DNA of 64,000 bases, from the NCBI GenBank assembly GCA_000611775.1, contig KK106981.1:5458927-5522926 (forward strand). Direction: 5' to 3'. The translations under genes and the position numbers were made by a program. Positions 19,828-29,670 of the stretch are shown one piece after another (within the stretch, counting starts at the first letter, position 1; each line of letters starts with the position of its first letter). Under the pieces are notes generated by a model. The model was not told the DNA's origin, searched no databases, and was given only the letters and a program-made list of their open reading frames with translations. The stretch is from Umbilicaria muhlenbergii (taxonomy: Eukaryota > Ascomycota > Lecanoromycetes > Umbilicariales > Umbilicariaceae).

Positions 19828-20214
19828 TATTGCTCATAAGGTATGGTGCGGCGGCCGCGCGCTTAGTCAGCGCCTCTCGGCGAAGGCAGGCCTCACTGGC
19901 GAGCGCCTGACTTTTACACTCTGTGAGCTTAGCTTGATGAAGGGATAACTCAATGAGATCATGATCATTATTACAAGTATTTCTGAGCTATGCAACTGCA
20001 AAATATGTGGTGAATATTGTCACAGATTATCAAGAGGCCTCAATGAGAGTTTAATAAAGAAGGATGTGATTTTGATACTGTTCTGAATGTAGTTAACATA
20101 ATATGAGTCGTATAGTACATTTTTCGCTTTGCAGAACACACACTTCATTTATAATAAAAACACCAACACAGAGCTTCCAATCCATGACTCAGTGCACGCA
20201 TTGCATTGCCTACC

Positions 20215-20808
20215 ATGGCCATCTCTATAGCCGGTGCTCCTACTTCATCCGCCCTCGCAAAATTCATCTCCTCCAACACCCAGCCTCCGACCGCTCTAAC
20301 TCATGCGCCCCATTACCACTACCTCGCACTCCAAATCTTGCACAACCTCCAATACCAACACGACTGGACCTCTCTCCGCATTCACACACACTCCCCCATC
20401 TCGAACACGTCCAAGCTCCTTCCCAGACCCCTGATCTCTGGCATCCCTCCCCACCGCATCTACGTGCACCCGGATGAGCAAGTGGAAATGCTAAAGGCCG
20501 GGGTGAAAGAGGAGGACGTAGAGGTGGAGAGGGAGTGGGTACTACCGACGCATTTGAGGGAGAAGTGGAGCTTGAGACGGTTCGCGGAGGTGTTCGATGC
20601 GGTGGGGAAGGTACCGGAGGCGCCAGAAGAGGCAGAAGTGAACACGGAGGTGCAAAGGAAGAAGGTAGAAGGAAGGCGCGATAATGGGGAGGGGGCTGCT
20701 AAGAAGAGAAGGGGTGGGAAGAGAGTGCTGTTGGCGACACTCAATGACGATAGCACGATTGTTTATTATATCGTACACGATGGTATCGTAAAGCCACGAC
20801 AGAATTGA
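20215..20808 (+). CDS. SEN15: tRNA-splicing endonuclease subunit Sen15
   Basis: Structural subunit of the heterotetrameric endonuclease that cuts introns from pre-tRNA (with Sen2, Sen34 and Sen54). Intronless, 197 aa. The ATG at 20215 lies in a good context (ACCATGG); the frame is open upstream only from a TTG. Family features: HYHYLALQILHNLQYQHDW at the start of the domain, GIPPHRIYVHPDEQVEML in the middle, REWVLPTHLREKWSL, and VLLATLNDDSTIVYYIVHDG near the C-terminus. A lysine/arginine-rich insertion (residues 145-175) separates the last strands. It is the first conserved gene on the right of the accessory block. Confidence 0.9.
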   Translation: MAISIAGAPTSSALAKFISSNTQPPTALTHAPHYHYLALQILHNLQYQHDWTSLRIHTHSPISNTSKLLPRPLISGIPPHRIYVHPDEQVEMLKAGVKEEDVEVEREWVLPTHLREKWSLRRFAEVFDAVGKVPEAPEEAEVNTEVQRKKVEGRRDNGEGAAKKRRGGKRVLLATLNDDSTIVYYIVHDGIVKPRQN

Positions 20809-21111
20809 TACCCGGGGATTTGGGAAGAGCGTGGTGGCTTGGTGTGGATCGACTTCAGCTGCTGAGCTTTGTGGGCGCACTCCGCGACACTGGCATTTTC
20901 TCCTCACGGATTACTGACCTGTTTGACATTATGACTGACTATATGATACAGCGACACTGCCAACGCAATGACCTAGACGACAGACTCCACAATGCCCTCC
21001 ATACTGCCCTCCATAGATTTTTTCAAGCGCCATAGCCTGCCCCCTCTCATATACGCCAAAAACAAGACCCTTTTGAACGCCCTACTTTACTAATAATACA
21101 GATGTCTCGAC
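20809..21111. other. Convergent 3' intergenic region, nothing seen
   Basis: 303 bases between the ends of two converging genes; presumably both 3' UTRs. No gene, repeat or structured element recognised. Confidence 0.6.
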
Positions 21112-22837
21112 TCACTTCTCTGCCTCCTTCGCCAACGCATCGACGGCCACCGTCCGCTCCTCCTTACCCTTAGCGTCCTGCACACTCAACTTGTAACTTC
21201 CACCTATCAAGTCTTTTGCCACAATCTCTCGGGTCCTTCCCAAGCTCTCAATCGCCGAAATTCTATCCAGCGTCGCCTGCAGATGTTCAGCGAAGCCCTC
21301 TTGGCTGCATATCTCCCTGAACGCATTCTGCATCGGTACCGAGTCCGCCCGCACCATGGCGCGCGAGTCGATGGTGAAGATGTTGATGTGATCGTAACTT
21401 TGGATGAAGTCTGCGCGGGTCATGATCTGGCGGGCCTCGTGAAGAGGTATTTCAGGCAAGATGTGGCCTTTTTCGGGGTCGTAGACATTGTCGCCATTTT
21501 TTTCTAATTGGACGAGATGGTTTGCTAGAACTAGAGCTGCGGACGAGAATTTTTGCTCATTCATCACGTCGTCGTCCATTTCCTCTCCGAGAATCCAGCA
21601 CTTGTTGAGGAACCAAGTTTTCTCTGTCTGGCAGATGTGAGAGCATGCCTTGAGCATGTCGTTAGATCTGGCGATTCGGTTGAGAAATGATAGTCTCCCT
21701 CCAATTTTGTCATATACTTGTTGCAGGATCTCAGGCTGGGTTACTTCTTTATAGTACCGGGCTCGGTAATGCTTGAGAGCGGCGATTGCCTGATCTTTGG
21801 GCAAGTCGCCCACAGGGAGAACTTCCATTCGGGTAGAGTACTGCTTCAAACGCTCATATACCCAGTAGTCGTCGCTATTAAATACAACAGTGACAAGGTT
21901 GCTAGCGGCCCATTGCTCGGCCCGTTGCTGAATGAGCTCCAACAAGTCACGGCCGTCGTCATCGTCTCGAAGTAAGTGCGTACTGTTGATGATCAACACC
22001 AGCGGCCGATTCACTGTTTTTCGCCGCTTCAGTGCTACCTTTTCCAGCTTGTTGAACGCTCTTTCGATATCCAATAGAGCTGTAGTGTCTCGCGGACCCC
22101 TTATGCTGAACAAGCTGCCGATGTAATCCTCATGGAACTCATAGTCCAATGCCTTCCCCAGCCTGATTCGGAATATCTCGAGATTGGCATGAGCTTCGAA
22201 CATGGATATGCCCTCACCATCAACTTTTTCCATCGCATCAAGCAACATAGAAGACTTCCCGGTGCCCTTTTCACCGATTAGGAGATGATAATGTCCTCGA
22301 TCGGTCCCGTTCAGTATGGCATCGATCTTCAACTGCTCGTGTCGAGGAATCCAATACTGGTCCTCTTCTTCCAAGATGTTATTTGGGGTCTCCTTGTCAT
22401 TGGCTGCCAGCTCAAGCACAGGGTCACCAGGTTTAAACGCGTTCTCCATTTTCTGCAGTACAAGGTATTTGTAGTAGCGATGATAACCGTATCCAGCCAG
22501 TCTACAACTTGCACATCAGGTTCTCCGAATAGTATTGGGGATGACGTTGCACATACCCAAGCACTATTATGGATGCAAACGTGGTAGCAGAACTCTCGAA
22601 CATCTTGTAGGCCGTATCGGCCCACTTTCTGGTTTGCTTTGATTCGTCTTGCGTCTGGTCTTGTGAAGAACCATCGTTTTGAGGATCTGCTTGGTCCAGA
22701 CCTGTAGGACCGCTATAGATTCCAGCCCATCGCCTCTGCTGAAGCCTCCCAATAATGGCAGGTGATCTGTGGAGAAGTTGCCACAAGAGTCTTCTGGACA
22801 CCAGATGCCGATGGACATGTATTACTGATTGGGGCAT
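21112..22837 (-). CDS. Mitochondrial membrane-anchored AAA ATPase-like protein
   Basis: Two exons on the minus strand (22837-22557, 22501-21112) give 556 aa. The N-terminus is rich in Arg/His/Leu without acids for about 40 residues, a typical mitochondrial presequence, then a short hydrophobic span (SATTFASIIVLGLAGYG, about 85-100), made continuous by the intron junction. A P-loop GEKGTGKS at about 170-177 is the Walker A. The Walker B-like strand reads LVLIIN, with Asn where Asp is usual. The C-terminal part (MTRADFIQSYDHINIFTID) fits the winged-helix domain seen in the fungal AAA C-terminal winged-helix family. Likely an inner-membrane protein of unknown task; weak Walker B leaves ATP hydrolysis in doubt. 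Confidence 0.8.
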
Positions 22838-23471
22838 ATTCGTTCACAGACGTGTTCCAGCGCACTGCGAAAGAGGCAAAAGCATATCCAAACAAACAAA
22901 TCTGCAAGCGCGTAACGAGTGTACATTTATCCATACAACAGAGAAAACGAGAGTGAAGATTTCAATTCACGCACTACTCTTCTGACTAGGACGCGTGTAA
23001 GATCGTCCCATGGCTCGACGTGTAGCGAAATCCTCTTACGGCCAAGAAAGCCAAGGGTGGCTTCCCGGTCGTGGGGCAATGTTGATGTCGTGTCACCGAT
23101 CTGTCCACGGAGAGTGTGTACTGGGAAGTCTTTCCAGGACAGTCCTGCCTAGAGAGCGATGAGCGATACATGGTATCTAGAAGCCGCCTCCAACACTTGA
23201 GCGGCCAGCCTGCAGTTGACCGTCTCGCAGCTTCCAAGCCCTCACACAAACGCTTGGCCAGATCAGGGAGGGCGTGGGGCCTTCTAGCATTGGCACGTCA
23301 TCCTCGCGAGCTCATTCCCCAGCCTCCTCCTCGCGCCTCACACCTCTTTTGTTTTCACACACGACAACGGCGCGCAAAGCCACAAGTCTCATCCTAACAT
23401 TTCGCACTTCGCACCACTCACCCTGATCTCCTCTCTCGCGCGATCGCGACTTTGTCACAGATTACTTCGCA
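22838..23471. promoter_or_regulatory. Divergent promoter of AAA protein and membrane protein genes
   Basis: 634 bases between two outward-facing genes. The final 150 bases before 23472 are C- and T-rich with ACA/CTC words typical of fungal leaders. No specific regulatory motif could be assigned. Confidence 0.5.
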
Positions 23472-24542
23472 ATGGTTTCGAGAAGTCAAATGGCCAATGG
23501 CCCTGTCGCGACTCCGATCTCCTCTGCGCCCATCTCTACCGCCATGATTCCAGCTACCCTGCGCTTCCCGCTCGTCGTGCTTTTCAGCTTGACATTGTCT
23601 TCTACCTTCTACTCACTCTCGTCTGCCTTCACCGCTGGCGACCTCTCCTCCGTGAGCCGCAGTTTGAACGAATGGTGGGAAGTAGCTGGCCTAGTGGGAT
23701 GGAAAACCACCGAGCTTGCCATCGGCTGGTGGGGAGAGTACGACGGTACGTGCTCTACACTATTCGAGATGGTCATACGATCTTGAAGCATACTAACTCA
23801 CCACCCCCCAGGCATCGACCTCGCCTCCCTAACCCTCCTATCCCACTACCCGCCCCTCTACCTCCTAACAACCTTCTACGGCATCCGCCCCACAACCATG
23901 CTCACCTCCCTCACAATCGACATTCTAACAACCTACATCCCCTTCCGCCTCCTGCGCCCCATGCACCCGACCCACGAGCCCTCCCCGCCCAAAGGCGCCA
24001 TCTCCAACCGCCCCATCATTAACGACTTGAGCATCCGCCTCCTAACCACCGCCCTCTCTGCCTCCATCTACGCCCTCGTAGTCTACACCTCCTTCCACAC
24101 CTTCCTCCCCCTCCACCTCGTCCTTCACTTCGACGGCCTCCGCGACATCAGCGCCGCCCACAGCGCCGCGTTGCCTTACCTGATCGCCTCCTCGTTCCCC
24201 ATCGGCTACGCGGCCCGCGAATTCATCTTCACGCCCGCGACGGGCGCCCGCCCGGATCTCGGGGATATTCGCGCCAAGGCGTTTAATCCTGAGACGGCAA
24301 GCCTGGCGGAGACGGTCAGGTATAATTTGTGGGGGTTTTCGAAGAGGACGCGGACCCTGGTGAAGAGGACGGCGACGCTGGTGGCGGTCGTGGCGGCGCA
24401 TACTTGGTTGCAGGTTTTTGTGACGGTTGAGGGGACGGAGGCTTATGGGGCGGCGGGGTGGGCGGGGGTTTGGGCCGTGGCTGCTGCGTTGACGGGTTGG
24501 TCGTATTGGTGGGTGGCTAATGTGGAGGGGGTTTCGAATTGA
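23472..24542 (+). CDS. Conserved fungal multi-pass membrane protein, function unknown
   Basis: Two exons (23472-23745, 23812-24542) give 334 aa. Predicted helices by hydrophobicity: about 28-50 (LRFPLVVLFSLTLSSTFYSL), 95-120 (LASLTLLSHYPPLYLLTTFYG), 175-195 (LLTTALSASIYALVVYT), 215-235 and two near the C-terminus (LVAVVAAHTWLQVFV and AGVWAVAAALTGWSYWWVA). The segment GYAAREFIFTP lies between. I recognise the architecture from many ascomycete genomes but know no function. No signal for secretion beyond the first helix. Confidence 0.78.
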
Positions 24543-24878
24543 GCGTGGCGGACGTGGAACAATTGGGGATGTTTCATTTTTCCTGCCTCTTGTTGTTGGG
24601 GAGTTCGGTGTCTGTAAAAGCTGATTTATCGTAGTATACCACGAGGCTGGATTTCTGAGCCAGGCCCGACGGGCAGATCTTACCTAAATACCTTGGTTTG
24701 TTAGCATGGGCAAGTTTCGACGAGTTAGAAAAGTATCTCCCTATGCGTCTGCAGCCAAGTAAATGACATGTCTACGTCTACGGTGTTGGTCGCATCTAGA
24801 GCTGCCGTGAGCGCAAAAATTGTCCTTAGATTAGAGACGAGGATAAGTATGAAGTTTTATTTCTTCTAATATAGTCTA
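24543..24878. other. Convergent 3' intergenic region, nothing seen
   Basis: 336 bases between two converging genes, AT-rich towards 24830-24880 as expected for 3' UTR and poly(A) signals. No other feature found. Confidence 0.6.
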
Positions 24879-27541
24879 TTAATTATATTCCTTAAAGCCC
24901 CTCAAGGTCCCCAACGTAAATCCCTCATCATCACCCCCCTCAGCGGCCTTCTTGCCCTTCCCCACTTGGGGCCCCTTTCCCGTACTCTTCTCCTCGCCAA
25001 AGAGATCCCCTCTCCCAGCATTCTGTCGTCTCTTCTCGGAAGGAAAAGGAGAAGCGGATACGAAGCTCGATTTACGCTGATCTTCTCCAAGCAGCCAGGA
25101 GAAGGACGATTGCGCGAGGGATGGCCGGGGATGGTGGAATGGTGATGGCCCGGGTCGTTCGTTTGTGACTTTGCGTTGCGGGCTGTCTAGGACGGGAATG
25201 CTTGGCTGAGCTTTTGGGCTAGTGGTCTGCTTTGGTGAGGACTTTGGTGGAGGCGCTGCGGTGGGAATGGGCTCAGGCGTCATTTCCGGGCCTGGCTCTG
25301 TCGAATCCCCAGCGGTGTCTTGAACTGGCTGCGAGATGAGAGCTGGTCTTATTTTCGGACTTGAAGCGGAGGGCTTTGGTGGGCTTGTAGGGTCTGCTCC
25401 TGTGATCAGAGCTTGCGTGGAAGAAGTGCTTGGTTCATCTGTAGCAGTTGAATTCGGACTCTCGGTTGGTAGAGATATTGTGGGGTCCTCCAGATAAACC
25501 TGCACGAACTGCACTTTGGCAATAGCCAGACTCAGCGCCTCTGCTGCGGCATCTGCTTTTTGTTCGGCAAAACCCTTCTGTTGGATCGAAAGTTCCTCCA
25601 TAGCTTTCCCTAGCATCTTGGCTAAAGCTATGTTCCGTTCTTCAAGAGCGTGGATACGAGCTGTGATCTGAGATGGGCTTGCCACAGTCTTGCCATCATC
25701 AAGCGACCAGCGCGGAACCTCTGCATGTCTTCTGGGAGAGCTGTTGCCAGATTGCAGGCCTTGAACGGCGCCTCGTATTGCTTTGTTGACGCCCCACTTT
25801 TCACCACGGCTATAGACGCCTTTAGCTGCTTCCTGTATGACGGCTTCGATTCCGCCTTGTCGTTGAAGCAATCTTGCTGGTGAGCCAAATGGAGATGAGT
25901 GCCTTTCGGGAATATCTTGACTCGCCGGGCTTCCATCTCTCGCTTTACGGAGACGCGTTCGGTTAGCTTGCTTCGGTCCAAGTTGGTTTTCTGAATGAGC
26001 ATTCGGCGCTTTTCCAGAGTACTTCGTGACAATATGCATGCCACCATCGAGCTGCAAATTCTTGCGAAGATATAGTGCATCTCCCACGAAAGAAGAAGGC
26101 CCACATGGAGACCCTGGCACTGGATAACGAAGGAGCAAATTCAAAGCAGTGGAGTAATTGGCCTGAATAACTTCGGTGGCTCTTAGCATCTATATGCACA
26201 TACAGGAACTCAAGATGAACCTACGCTGCCATCTGACCCGCAGTAGCATTGCCACACATATGAAGTCGACTAATTCCAGAGCAGGATCTTCGGCGAACAG
26301 TATATCCCAAAGTGCAAGTACATCTTCGAAGGGGAATTCACGGCCGAAGAGAAGACGAATCCATCTTCTGTGGCATCATAAAGTCAGCTTCCACTTGGAG
26401 CTCTCGAAGGGCTCCACTGGCCCTGAACCCGATCGCAACGCCCTCTCCTAGCGAATCACTCACTTATACATTATAGAACCTTGAGCTACATTGTGGCCGA
26501 AGGGTAGTGGTGAACACACTTACATCAGAAATATTTGTGGAAGCACATCGATTTCTGTCAGATGCTGGGCAAGCTCAGGATCTGCCTTGCCAAGGTACTC
26601 CTCATGAACTCGTTTACTGCGCTGTACAATCGGCGAGTTGCTCTGTGGGGTAGAGCCAGGTGGAATGTTATTGGTTGGTTGGTCGGTTTTGCCCACTTCG
26701 TAGAACGACTTGACCGTTTGCATTACAATGCCAAACAAGGTAAAAGCATCGTGTTCCAGGAATCTGGCGTCCAAGCTTTCAAGCATGAGATCGTCTGCAC
26801 GGGTGTCATGGCTTTCGACATCAATGGCGTCTCTCGACAGAACCCACAGAATAGGAGCTAGAACCTCGTGCATTCCCTGCCGATAACCAACGTCCTGGTT
26901 GAGCTTGCAGTATATGAATAGGATATCTAGCAGCATTGTCTGGGTAGAGGGTTCGCGGAAGTATAGATTGTCTGGCATGCAGCGCTCTACATCTTGAAAT
27001 ATTTCAGCTCTTAAAGCCTCATCTTGTCGTAGAGTATTCCATGGTGACTTTTAAGGACTTAGTCAGAGGTCAGACGGCTTCTTTGGTCGTCGCTGAACTC
27101 TTGAGAGGCCGGAGTGGTGAGGCTCACCTTCTCGTCGTCTGCTAGTGGATCCACGGCTGCCAAATCGTCGGGGTGGTCGATGTTCTTGAGAAAATGCTCT
27201 CTCAAGGACGTATAGGCACCACGTGAATCTGAGAGCGTCTTCGACCAGGTAGACCGATCAAGGTTCTCGAAAAGAAGGAATGCCTATATCCCATTAGCAC
27301 ACCAGCCACATGTGCCCTCTCCGTAGCCCTTCCAGAGAAGCTTGCCTTCCAGCATATTGATCTTAGCCCAAGGATGCTAGGACTTTGCCCTGTAGTGTCT
27401 TTCACCGCTACCTTCAGATCCGAAAGGCTCGTGCTGTTTGCAAATGTTGCTTCCCATCGTGTCCTGTGGCTGCCGTCAGTACTAAAACACGTAAGAAACA
27501 TGAGGTCCAGTGCCTTACTTGGACTCCATAAAAGACCTCAT
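24879..27541 (-). CDS. TBC-domain Rab GTPase-activating protein (TBC1D5-like)
   Basis: Accelerates GTP hydrolysis by Rab proteins. Six exons are proposed on the minus strand: 27541-27519, 27463-27346, 27283-27128, 27047-26524, 26367-26225 and about 26179-24879, giving about 754 aa. TBC features in order: RSICWKAFLLFENLDRSTW, DVERCMPDN, YRQGMHEVLAPILWVL (the catalytic Gln-finger region), IRWIRLLFGREFPFEDVLALWD and YSTALNLLLRYP. The long C-terminus is Pro/Ser-rich with a coiled-coil stretch (ALEERNIALAKMLGKAMEEL). The intron between exons 2 and 3 has a GC-AG donor (AAG/GCAAGC). The last junction is uncertain (acceptor at 26181-26180 or a nearby one). ATG 27544 is an alternative start. Likely role in endosome-to-Golgi or autophagy traffic. 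Confidence 0.83.
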
Positions 27542-27978
27542 CATTTGTGAAGCGTTGGCTGTAGCTGTATGTATCCCCCGACAATTTCGAGGCGATTATC
27601 TGGCTCATGTCAACGACTCGATATCTTGGTAAAGCGAGCATGCCGTAACCTTACAATTTTCAATACGAGTTCAATACGTTACCGTGACTCCGGCCTGTTC
27701 TATTTTAATGTCTAGCCTTGCCACGGCACTTCAGCATGTGGACACTTGCATAGGAACTCTCTTGCGTATCGAGCTTCTCCTTCTCTTATGATACTTGGGG
27801 ATCCGGGAATTCCGCTGTGGTTTCCAAAGCATCTCCCATTTGCGAGGTAATTTCTGTACGTTATGCGGCACATGTGCGTTGCGACGGATTTTAGCATTTT
27901 CACATAGCGTGTCTGCTCCACAAGGACCAGCGATTGTTTGATGCAGCTCTTTGGAATTATCAAGTGTGTCAGTCGATC
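27542..27978. promoter_or_regulatory. Divergent promoter of TBC and Ppk6-like genes
   Basis: 437 bases between outward-facing genes. It contains only small unlinked open frames. No specific site recognised. Confidence 0.45.
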
Positions 27979-29670
27979 ATGTCCTCAGATCTGTGGAAGG
28001 AGTTTGGAGGTGCCTCTCAGGATCCTTCCGAGAACCCTTGGACCCAGTCGGTATCTCGCAATGGAGTCTCATCTGCCCCAAAGGAACTATCTTACACAAT
28101 CCCTACAAACACCGGAACGAACAAGAGCGCGATGAAAGCTGGCGAAGTCGATCTCCGTCCAAACAACAATCCACAGAATGTTGCACGTTCAAATGTTGCT
28201 GGGCCTTTCGATGAAGGTAAAGATGTTTGGGGAGATCTAGGTTCCCTGGGTGAGCCAAAATCATTACTAACTTCCAGAAGAGGCGGTCGACCAGATGTGG
28301 ACAACTCTGTCGAGGTGCTCTTTGATGCCACAAAAGAGTTATCTATTCAGGAGGATGACGAATTCGGTGATTTCGAGGATCCGGAAAGCGAGCTATCTAA
28401 AGAGGCAGTAAATTTACCACTACATGCACCTGTACCCACTAAATTTTCCAAGGACTTTCTATCGGATCTGGAAAACCTTGGTCCTGGTCTAGCAGCAACC
28501 CCATATCCTAAGGCCCCTAAATCGCCTTCGTTTCAGGAACGGAACCCGTTCTCGGATCTAGCAATCTCAACGAAGCCAGCAAGGGAGCCGGCCAAAAAGG
28601 AAGCCTCTCCAATTACTGCGTGGCCATCATACGTGCAGCCGAAAGCGGCCCCATACATAGATTCTCCTTTGGATTTTTTAGCTGAAGAGAGCGATTGGGG
28701 TGAATTCATTGATGCTCCGGCGCCGAGTTCTACATCAGCAAACAAGGCCCGACATTACAGTACTTCGGAGGCTCTAGGCAAGACTACGCAAAAGTCTACA
28801 AGATCACTACCTTCGGTATCTAATTCTGAAACCCGTGAGCTCGATGTTAGCACAGTGGACCGTGCATCCTTGGTGATGCCGGATGATATCATGCTCAATC
28901 CTCCAAACGGTCATTTGCAAGAAGGAGCTACAGAGTCAGTGCCACAGCCTGCCAGCAAAGCGAAACCTACACCATTGGCAGCCATGCAGGCTCCAATGCA
29001 ATCAGGAACAGTGCCGCCATCAAACATACCACCTCCTTCTATTCTATTAACACTATTTCCATCCCTGTTTCTATCCTTACCAAACAAGATCAAAGGTTTA
29101 ATTTTAGATCCTGAGGACGGGTCGGAGTCTCGAAGCTACATCGATCATGCAAGGTTGAATGGGATGAAGGTGTGCTTGTCGGTTCCAACCGTCGCTACAC
29201 GCATCATAGGAGGACGTGCTCTCAGGTGGAAGCGAGATACGCACCTGTCTCAGAGTATGAGAGTCGGGCCAGCGCATGCCGGCAGAGCAGGTGGCATGAA
29301 GCTTGCTGGCCTTGATAAAACAGAGACGCTCCGGGAAAATAGAGAAGTGTTAGAAGTTGTGCATGTGTGGAAGCAGCAGGTGGGTAAGGTTCGGGCTGCT
29401 GTTACCCTCGCAAATTCCCAACTGGTGGGGTCCAATTTCAAAGTACCAGCACTCTCAGAGAACCCGCCTGTTCGAACTGCAAAGGCTGTCGATGGTGCAT
29501 TAAGCGCTGCCAACAACTGTGTCCTATGTGGTCTTAAGAGGGAAGAAAGGTTGGACAAAATCGATGTTGACGTGGAAGACAGCTTCGGCGAGTGGTGGAC
29601 CGACCACTGGGGTCATACGGAATGTCGGATCTTTTGGGAAGAACATAAAGGTTTGCTCCCAACACGTTGA
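27979..29670 (+). CDS. Ppk6-like protein with acidic phenylalanine motifs and C-terminal zinc-knuckle
   Basis: Intronless; start chosen at ATG 27979 (MSSDLWKEFGG), although the frame is open from 27934; 563 aa. Many fungal homologues are annotated serine/threonine-protein kinase ppk6, but I see no glycine loop, HRD or DFG motif, so kinase activity is unsupported. Visible instead: three short acidic aromatic motifs (DLWKEFGG, DEFGDFEDPE, DWGEFID) like those that bind the clathrin adaptor gamma-ear, long disordered Ser/Pro stretches, and a conserved C-terminal domain with LNGMKVCLSVPTVATRI, VVHVWKQQVGKVRAAV and a CVLCGL...HTEC pattern that could bind zinc. Probably an accessory factor in endosomal vesicle traffic. 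Confidence 0.75.
   Translation: MSSDLWKEFGGASQDPSENPWTQSVSRNGVSSAPKELSYTIPTNTGTNKSAMKAGEVDLRPNNNPQNVARSNVAGPFDEGKDVWGDLGSLGEPKSLLTSRRGGRPDVDNSVEVLFDATKELSIQEDDEFGDFEDPESELSKEAVNLPLHAPVPTKFSKDFLSDLENLGPGLAATPYPKAPKSPSFQERNPFSDLAISTKPAREPAKKEASPITAWPSYVQPKAAPYIDSPLDFLAEESDWGEFIDAPAPSSTSANKARHYSTSEALGKTTQKSTRSLPSVSNSETRELDVSTVDRASLVMPDDIMLNPPNGHLQEGATESVPQPASKAKPTPLAAMQAPMQSGTVPPSNIPPPSILLTLFPSLFLSLPNKIKGLILDPEDGSESRSYIDHARLNGMKVCLSVPTVATRIIGGRALRWKRDTHLSQSMRVGPAHAGRAGGMKLAGLDKTETLRENREVLEVVHVWKQQVGKVRAAVTLANSQLVGSNFKVPALSENPPVRTAKAVDGALSAANNCVLCGLKREERLDKIDVDVEDSFGEWWTDHWGHTECRIFWEEHKGLLPTR

Larger units (their letters stand above)
19358..19910 (-). mobile_element. Short inverted-repeat element, copy 2, interrupted by a nested transposon
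   Basis: Reverse-oriented relative of 786-933. Its ends GAGGCGCTAGC (19358) and GAGCGCCTGA (to 19910) are imperfect inverted repeats. Inside are ATGACAGGCC, GGTATGGTGCGGCGGCC and GCTTAGTCAGC, matching copy 1. Removing 19425-19827 and one TA restores the continuous order seen in copy 1. Noncoding. Confidence 0.65.
18653..20214. other. Repeat-rich, AT-rich border region with assembly gap
   Basis: Separates the accessory block from the conserved SEN15 gene. It contains a tandem duplication with adapter-like sequence (18965-19248), a nested transposable element pair (19358-19910) and a run of 69 N. The remaining DNA is AT-rich and, from about 19930 to 20100, has almost no CpG, so it appears to be decayed repeat. 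No gene. Confidence 0.6.

Noticed and set aside
27979-29670. Naming the gene a serine/threonine kinase (ppk6)
   Set aside because: No glycine-rich loop, catalytic lysine, HRD or DFG motif is present; only similarity to proteins bearing that label is recalled.
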